Source: Alicyclobacillus acidocaldarius subsp. acidocaldarius Tc-4-1
GTDB lineage: Bacteria > Bacillota > Bacilli > Alicyclobacillales > Alicyclobacillaceae
Direction: 5' to 3'
DNA: 64,000 bases
Assembly (NCBI RefSeq): GCF_000219875.1
Contig: NC_017167.1
Location: forward strand, 310,001 to 374,000
In this document: in pieces, positions 60,008 through 64,000 of the stretch
Position numbering within the stretch: the first letter of the stretch is position 1
Layout of the letters: every line of letters begins with the position of its first letter
Translations under genes and position numbers: made by a program
The notes under the pieces: generated by a model
Databases searched by the model: none
What the model saw: the letters and a program-made list of their open reading frames with translations, nothing else
What the model was told of the DNA's origin: nothing

Positions 60008-60045
60008 CGACGGCCCCAATTGGGGCTGTCGGCTCTCTTACTTTT
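60008..60045 (+). terminator. Hairpin upstream of the efflux operon
   Basis: GACGGCCCC (60008-60016), loop AATT, GGGGCTGTC (60022-60030) with one G-T pair, then TCTCTTACTTTTC. It insulates the operon from the IS region. Confidence 0.6.
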
Positions 60046-60097
60046 CACGCATAGTGGGCTAGCATAACATGGTCGTATTCCCTTTCAACCAGTCCAG

Positions 60098-60127
60098 TTG
60101 ACATGTTCTTCAGACAAGGGTTATGCT
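60098..60127 (+). promoter_or_regulatory. Promoter of the efflux operon
   Basis: TTGACA (60098-60103), 18-base spacer, TATGCT (60122-60127), about 100 bases before the first gene. Confidence 0.65.
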
Positions 60128-60223
60128 TATGCAGGTGTCATGCTTACTAAACAATTGGGCTGCGGAATCATTAAGCTTGGATAATCGCCGCGTCGACAAG
60201 CCGCAGCACAAGAGAGGTGACGA

Positions 60224-60889
60224 GTGGAGCGTATGAAACCAGCCGTAAAACGTTCGCTGCAAGTGGGACTTGGCGTGGTCGTCGCGGCCGCGCTCGCGGG
60301 AGGAGGATATTACTGGTACAAATCGAGTCAGTACTTGACCACTGACGACGCTTACGTGGACGGATTCCAGTATGTCATTCAGGCGCCTGCAAGTGGGAAG
60401 GTCGTGAACTGGGAAGGGTATGTGGGCGCAACCCTGACGCCTGGCGCCGTGATTGGGGATATTGAAGCGCAATCGGGAAATGCCATGTCGGATGTGCCGG
60501 TGGAATCTCCGGGAAATGTGTCTATCGTTCAACGTGATGTGGCCGACGGCGAAGAAGTAGTCGCGGGGACACCTATGGCGTATGCGTATGACTTACACAA
60601 TCTGTACGTCACCGCCAATGTGAAAGAGACCCTGATTCGGCAAGTTCATGTCGGCCAGAAAGTGAAAATCGACATCGACGCTTATCCAGGACAAACTTTC
60701 GAAGGCGTGGTGGCGAGAATTGGTCTTTCCACAGCTAGCGCTTTGTCAGAAATTCCGTCGACCAGTGACAACGCAAATTTCACCAAAGTCACTCAAGTGA
60801 TCCCCGTGACCATTGACTTTACTACATACCCTGTCGAACCCATTGTACCGGGGATGGATGTCACCGTTCACATTGTCAAGAATTCATGA
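60224..60889 (+). CDS. EmrA-like membrane fusion protein without hairpin
   Basis: A 221-residue adaptor: one N-terminal membrane helix (LQVGLGVVVAAALAGGGYYW), then the EmrA/HlyD signature TTDDAYVDGFQYVIQAPASG with biotinyl-lipoyl half-motifs, and a beta-barrel region (LYVTANVKETLIRQVHVGQKVKIDIDAY, VIPVTIDF, PGMDVTVHI). The alpha-helical coiled-coil hairpin of about 100-150 residues found in EmrA is absent: the two lipoyl halves are joined directly. The GTG start follows AGAGAGGTGA. It is encoded seven bases before the pump gene and should assist drug export across the thick cell wall. Confidence 0.85.
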   Translation: MERMKPAVKRSLQVGLGVVVAAALAGGGYYWYKSSQYLTTDDAYVDGFQYVIQAPASGKVVNWEGYVGATLTPGAVIGDIEAQSGNAMSDVPVESPGNVSIVQRDVADGEEVVAGTPMAYAYDLHNLYVTANVKETLIRQVHVGQKVKIDIDAYPGQTFEGVVARIGLSTASALSEIPSTSDNANFTKVTQVIPVTIDFTTYPVEPIVPGMDVTVHIVKNS

Positions 60890-60895
60890 CGGGAG

Positions 60896-62494
60896 ATGAA
60901 GGGATTGGATGCTGTGAGCTCGACGCCGACCCAACACCGGTCATCTCCGTATCTCCAACTGGTCATTGTGCTCATAGGCACCTTCATGGCTGTGCTCGAC
61001 ACGAGTGTCGTAAACGTAGCCATTCCGAAGATGGAAGTCGCGCTCAACACCAACACGAGTAACATTCAGTGGGTGTTGACCGGCTACATGCTGGTCACAG
61101 GTGTCATTGTTCCGACATCAGGTTGGCTCATTGATACGCTAGGTCCAAAGCGCCTGTTTCTCTTTGCGCTCGTGGTCTTCACAGCAGGTTCGGCGCTCTG
61201 CGGATTCGCTTGGAACTTGCCATCCATCATTTTCTTTCGGATTATCCAGGGAATAGGCGGTGGATTGCTGCAGCCAGTTGCGCAGACCGTGATCTATCGG
61301 ACCTTCCCGCCGGAACGGATCGGGTCCATCATGGGTGTGTTCGGCATTACGATTATGGGCGCACCTGCGTTCGGACCTCTCATCAGCGGATACTTCGTGG
61401 AATATTCGTCATGGCGGTGGATCTTCTTTGTCAATGTCCCTATCGGGATCTTGGCGCTCCTGTTGGCGATTCCGTACATGGACGATCTGCCTACCTCTCC
61501 TTCCTTCAAACTTGACGTGTGGGGGTTGACGTTTTCCACCATCGGATTCTTTAGCTTGCTCTACGGCTTCAATAACGTACCGGATCACGGATGGGGATCG
61601 ACGCAGGTTCGCGTGGCGTTGGCCATCGGGGTGGTGTCGCTTCTCTTGTTCGTGATCACGGAGCTTCGAGCGGAGCGGCCTTTGCTCCAGTTACGCTTGC
61701 TCACGACGTACACGTACACCATGAGCTTAATCGTGGTCTCGATTTTGAGTGTGGCGCTGTTCGTCGGTATCTTCCTCATGCCGCTTTATCTCGAAAACAT
61801 TCGCGGCTACAGTGCGCTGCGCACAGGACTCTTCGTGACGCCCGGTGCGTTGGTCAGCGCGTTGGTGATGCCTATCAGCGGTCGGTTGTTCGACAAGATC
61901 GGTGCACGACCTCTCGGGCTACTTGGCATTGGCATCCTTGCGGTTTCAACATACGCGTTCACGTTCTTAACCACCGATTCGACGGGTGCGCACATTCAGT
62001 TGCTCTACATCACACGAAGCCTCGCTATGGGCATCGCCATGATGCCCATCATGACGGCCGGGACCACGGCAGTGGTGTCGAAAAACCCTATGTTGGCGGG
62101 GCAAGCGGCCGCGTTAACCAACACCATTCGAAATGTCGCTTCGGGACTTGGGACGGCCGTCATGACCGTGTACATGACGAAGCGCGAAACCATTCGCGAG
62201 GCCCAGCTTGCCTCGCAATATGATCCGGGCAGTCCCCGCGCTTTGCAGTTGTCGCAGGCGACCGCTCACTACTTGGCGCAAGGCATGTCGCAAACGCAAG
62301 CTCATGCCCAGGCGATGCTTCAAATCACAGATAATTTGCAGGCCAACGCGTTTGTCCTCGGCATGAACGACACGTTTATGGTATCGACGCTGCTCGCAAT
62401 TGCCGCTTGGATTGTGGTGCTCTTCATCTATCCGATTGGACAATCGCCGCAACGTCGGTCGTCGAATCCGCGGGTATCGCCCGCGATGGACTAA
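60896..62494 (+). CDS. EmrB/QacA-type MFS multidrug exporter
   Basis: A DHA2-family (14-helix) drug:H+ antiporter of about 530 residues. Motifs: IVLIGTFMAVLDTSVVNVAI (motif D1), LGPKRLFLFAL (motif A), RIIQGIGGGLLQPVAQ (motif B region) and GVFGITIMGAPAFGPLISGYF (motif C, antiporter). There is a long periplasm-side loop between the last helices (EAQLASQYDPGSPRALQLSQ), as in EmrB. The ATG at 60896 has no space for a ribosome binding site; TTG 60905 or GTG 60914 are better spaced from GGGAG/AAGGG. Partner of the flanking adaptors. Confidence 0.92.
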   Translation: MKGLDAVSSTPTQHRSSPYLQLVIVLIGTFMAVLDTSVVNVAIPKMEVALNTNTSNIQWVLTGYMLVTGVIVPTSGWLIDTLGPKRLFLFALVVFTAGSALCGFAWNLPSIIFFRIIQGIGGGLLQPVAQTVIYRTFPPERIGSIMGVFGITIMGAPAFGPLISGYFVEYSSWRWIFFVNVPIGILALLLAIPYMDDLPTSPSFKLDVWGLTFSTIGFFSLLYGFNNVPDHGWGSTQVRVALAIGVVSLLLFVITELRAERPLLQLRLLTTYTYTMSLIVVSILSVALFVGIFLMPLYLENIRGYSALRTGLFVTPGALVSALVMPISGRLFDKIGARPLGLLGIGILAVSTYAFTFLTTDSTGAHIQLLYITRSLAMGIAMMPIMTAGTTAVVSKNPMLAGQAAALTNTIRNVASGLGTAVMTVYMTKRETIREAQLASQYDPGSPRALQLSQATAHYLAQGMSQTQAHAQAMLQITDNLQANAFVLGMNDTFMVSTLLAIAAWIVVLFIYPIGQSPQRRSSNPRVSPAMD

Positions 62495-62525
62495 GCTGAA
62501 CATTTGAACGGTAAGGGAGGTTCCC

Positions 62526-64000
62526 ATGATGAGCACTCAACCGCCGATTCGAGAAGAAATTCCGGGGGGGAGAAGGCCCAATGCGAAGGTCGTGGCGGGT
62601 GTGGCCGCCGCGGTGGTCGTAGTTCTCGGGACTACGATCGGCGTTCTCAGTGCGCGCGCGTCGGAGGCCGCGACCATGTTGCCGACAAACGATCTGTACA
62701 CCCTCCGTCCAGCTAGCGCTTCGCCGACGCTCGTGACACAAGGAACCATTGAGAGCAAGACCGAGGTGCAGGCGAGCTTTCAGGGACCAGGCGGGCGCGT
62801 ATCGCAAATCGACGTCCAGGTCGGGCAACATGTTAAGGCCGGGCAAATCCTTGCGCAATTGGATGACTCAAGTACCAAACTCGCCGTGGATCAGGCCCGG
62901 GCCACCTACGAACAGGCGGTCGCCGCAGTCGCGGAAGCCCGAGCTTCTATGGTGGAAGCGGGTGGCGGGTTGCTCACGGCGCAGGGGAATGTGAGTCAAG
63001 CGAAGGCGGGCGTGAACGCGGCGCAAGCGGGCGTCACGCAAGCGCAAGCGGGTGTCAATGAAGCCGAAGGCCAATTGAACCAAGCCAAGGCGGGTCTCAC
63101 CAAAGTGACCGAGGGCCCGACAGCGGCGGAAAAAGCAGTCGCGGAGCAAAATGTCCAAGCCGCCGAAGTCGCGGTGGAAAGCGCCCAAAAAGAGTATGAG
63201 GACGCGCTTGCAGCGTACAATGATCGCACACAGGCGTATCAGCAGCTGGTCGCCGCGCAAAACGCGTATAACCAGGCCAAAGTCGCCCTGCAGACCGCCG
63301 AGCAGAACCAGCAAGCGAACATTGCCGCTGCACAGCAAGCGGAACAGACCGCTGAGCAGAACTTGCAGATCGCGCAAACGCAACTGAATAACGCGGAGCA
63401 GAAGGACGGCTCCATCACCGAGCAACAGGTGCAGCAAGCCTACCAGAACTACCAAAACGCTTTGTCGAATTACAACGCGTATCAACAGCAATTCGGGACG
63501 GCCAACAATCCGTATGCGGAGGAAGTGCAAAGCTACGAGGCCATCTATCAGGGACTTGAGCAAGGATACGAAGAGCTGCAAAACGCGAAACAAGCCTACA
63601 GCGCAGCGCAAGCTCAATTAGCCCAAGCCCAGTCTCAGCTTCAGACGGCGCAAACGGCGGTCGCCAACGCCCAAGCGCAATATCAAGCGGCGCAGAGTGC
63701 ACTTCAAGCGGCTGAGCAGGCGTACAATGACCGGACGGCTGAGCAAACGGCGGTGGACCAGGCGCTTGCGCAGTTGAACGCCGCAAAAGCGAACCTGGCG
63801 ACGGCGAAGGCGCAGTATCAAGAAGTGGTTCAGCCGCCTGACCAAGGCTCCCTGCAGTCGGCCCAAGCTGGGATTCAGACGGCCAATGCGGGTGTGCAAA
63901 ATGCGCAGGCGGGTGTCCAGGCCGCCAATTCGAAACTCCAAGCGGAGATTGCTGGGTTACAATCGGCTCAAGGCGGACTGCAAGAAGCGTTAGGATCTCA
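62526..64000 (+). CDS. HlyD-family adaptor with giant coiled coil, 3' truncated by window
   Basis: An open frame of at least 491 codons running off the window. An N-terminal helix (VVAGVAAAVVVVLGTTIGVL) is followed by an adaptor entry strand (LVTQGTIESKTEVQASF) and the first biotinyl-lipoyl half (GGRVSQIDVQVGQHVKAGQI LAQLDDS). An exceptionally long Ala/Gln-rich helical region of more than 370 residues follows, with heptad-like and near-repeats such as AQAGV, TAEQN, AQSQLQTAQ and AYNDRT. The second half of the hairpin and the barrel are beyond the window. ATG 62526 follows GGGAGG (62514-62519). It probably bridges the membrane and outer wall for the preceding pump, or serves an ABC pump encoded further right. 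Confidence 0.85.
   Translation, partial: MMSTQPPIREEIPGGRRPNAKVVAGVAAAVVVVLGTTIGVLSARASEAATMLPTNDLYTLRPASASPTLVTQGTIESKTEVQASFQGPGGRVSQIDVQVGQHVKAGQILAQLDDSSTKLAVDQARATYEQAVAAVAEARASMVEAGGGLLTAQGNVSQAKAGVNAAQAGVTQAQAGVNEAEGQLNQAKAGLTKVTEGPTAAEKAVAEQNVQAAEVAVESAQKEYEDALAAYNDRTQAYQQLVAAQNAYNQAKVALQTAEQNQQANIAAAQQAEQTAEQNLQIAQTQLNNAEQKDGSITEQQVQQAYQNYQNALSNYNAYQQQFGTANNPYAEEVQSYEAIYQGLEQGYEELQNAKQAYSAAQAQLAQAQSQLQTAQTAVANAQAQYQAAQSALQAAEQAYNDRTAEQTAVDQALAQLNAAKANLATAKAQYQEVVQPPDQGSLQSAQAGIQTANAGVQNAQAGVQAANSKLQAEIAGLQSAQGGLQEALGS

Overview
The window looks like chromosome of a spore-forming, moderately high-GC Bacillota bacterium of the Alicyclobacillus type. This is inferred from several things: strong AGGAGG ribosome binding sites with frequent GTG/TTG starts, a leucine T-box, a LysM-GH18 protein of the spore-cortex hydrolase type, a single-membrane style xylose ABC lipoprotein, an rRNA operon with a long divergent tRNA array, and surface proteins with an amine-oxidase-like N-terminal repeat instead of SLH domains. 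No database search was possible, so the genus is an inference.

Layout. 0-5.7 kb: potassium uptake operon kdpA(partial)-kdpB-kdpC plus a KdpD-like protein made of two tandem KdpD sensor modules without a histidine kinase. 5.8-9.5 kb: polysaccharide deacetylase and a divergent aldo/keto reductase whose last sense codon is hit by a complete IS1634-family element (5-bp target duplication GGGAT). 9.5-16.5 kb: MFS exporter, LysM-GH18 protein, a xylose transporter operon xylFGH behind a XylR-like operator, and an Rpn-type nuclease. 16.5-21.6 kb: a decayed IS end, a polytopic membrane protein, T-box-controlled leuA, a glutathione peroxidase and a frameshifted HIT protein. 21.6-28.2 kb: 15 tRNA genes on the minus strand, diverging from a 16S-23S-5S operon on the plus strand. 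28.6-29.9 kb: a possible ComK-like protein and a YigZ protein.

30-51.7 kb is the most unusual part. Two giant cell-surface protein genes share about 3.9 kb that looks identical apart from seven single-base indels, but have different C-terminal ends. The repeats lie in direct orientation 15.69 kb apart. Between them are an Ig-repeat surface protein, a TPR-glycosyltransferase, and a compact integrative/conjugative-type module (FtsK-like translocase, Rep_trans-like initiator, small protein, XRE regulator, tyrosine recombinase, ribbon-helix-helix-like protein). A second, N-terminally shortened FtsK paralogue follows the second surface gene. The arrangement is what a Campbell-type integration of a circular, surface-protein-carrying element would leave, and recombination between the repeats would swap C-terminal ends. 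The frame-breaking indels are probably assembly errors: removing them restores full-length frames of 1424 and 1427 codons.

52-60 kb is an insertion-sequence cemetery around a PucR-like regulator: a complete IS5/IS1182-like element, an IS1380 fragment, an IS1634 end, a complete IS66 element, an IS256 fragment and another IS5/IS1182-like fragment. 60-64 kb: a multidrug export operon with a short EmrA-like adaptor, an EmrB-like MFS pump and a second adaptor with a very long Gln/Ala-rich coiled coil that runs off the window.
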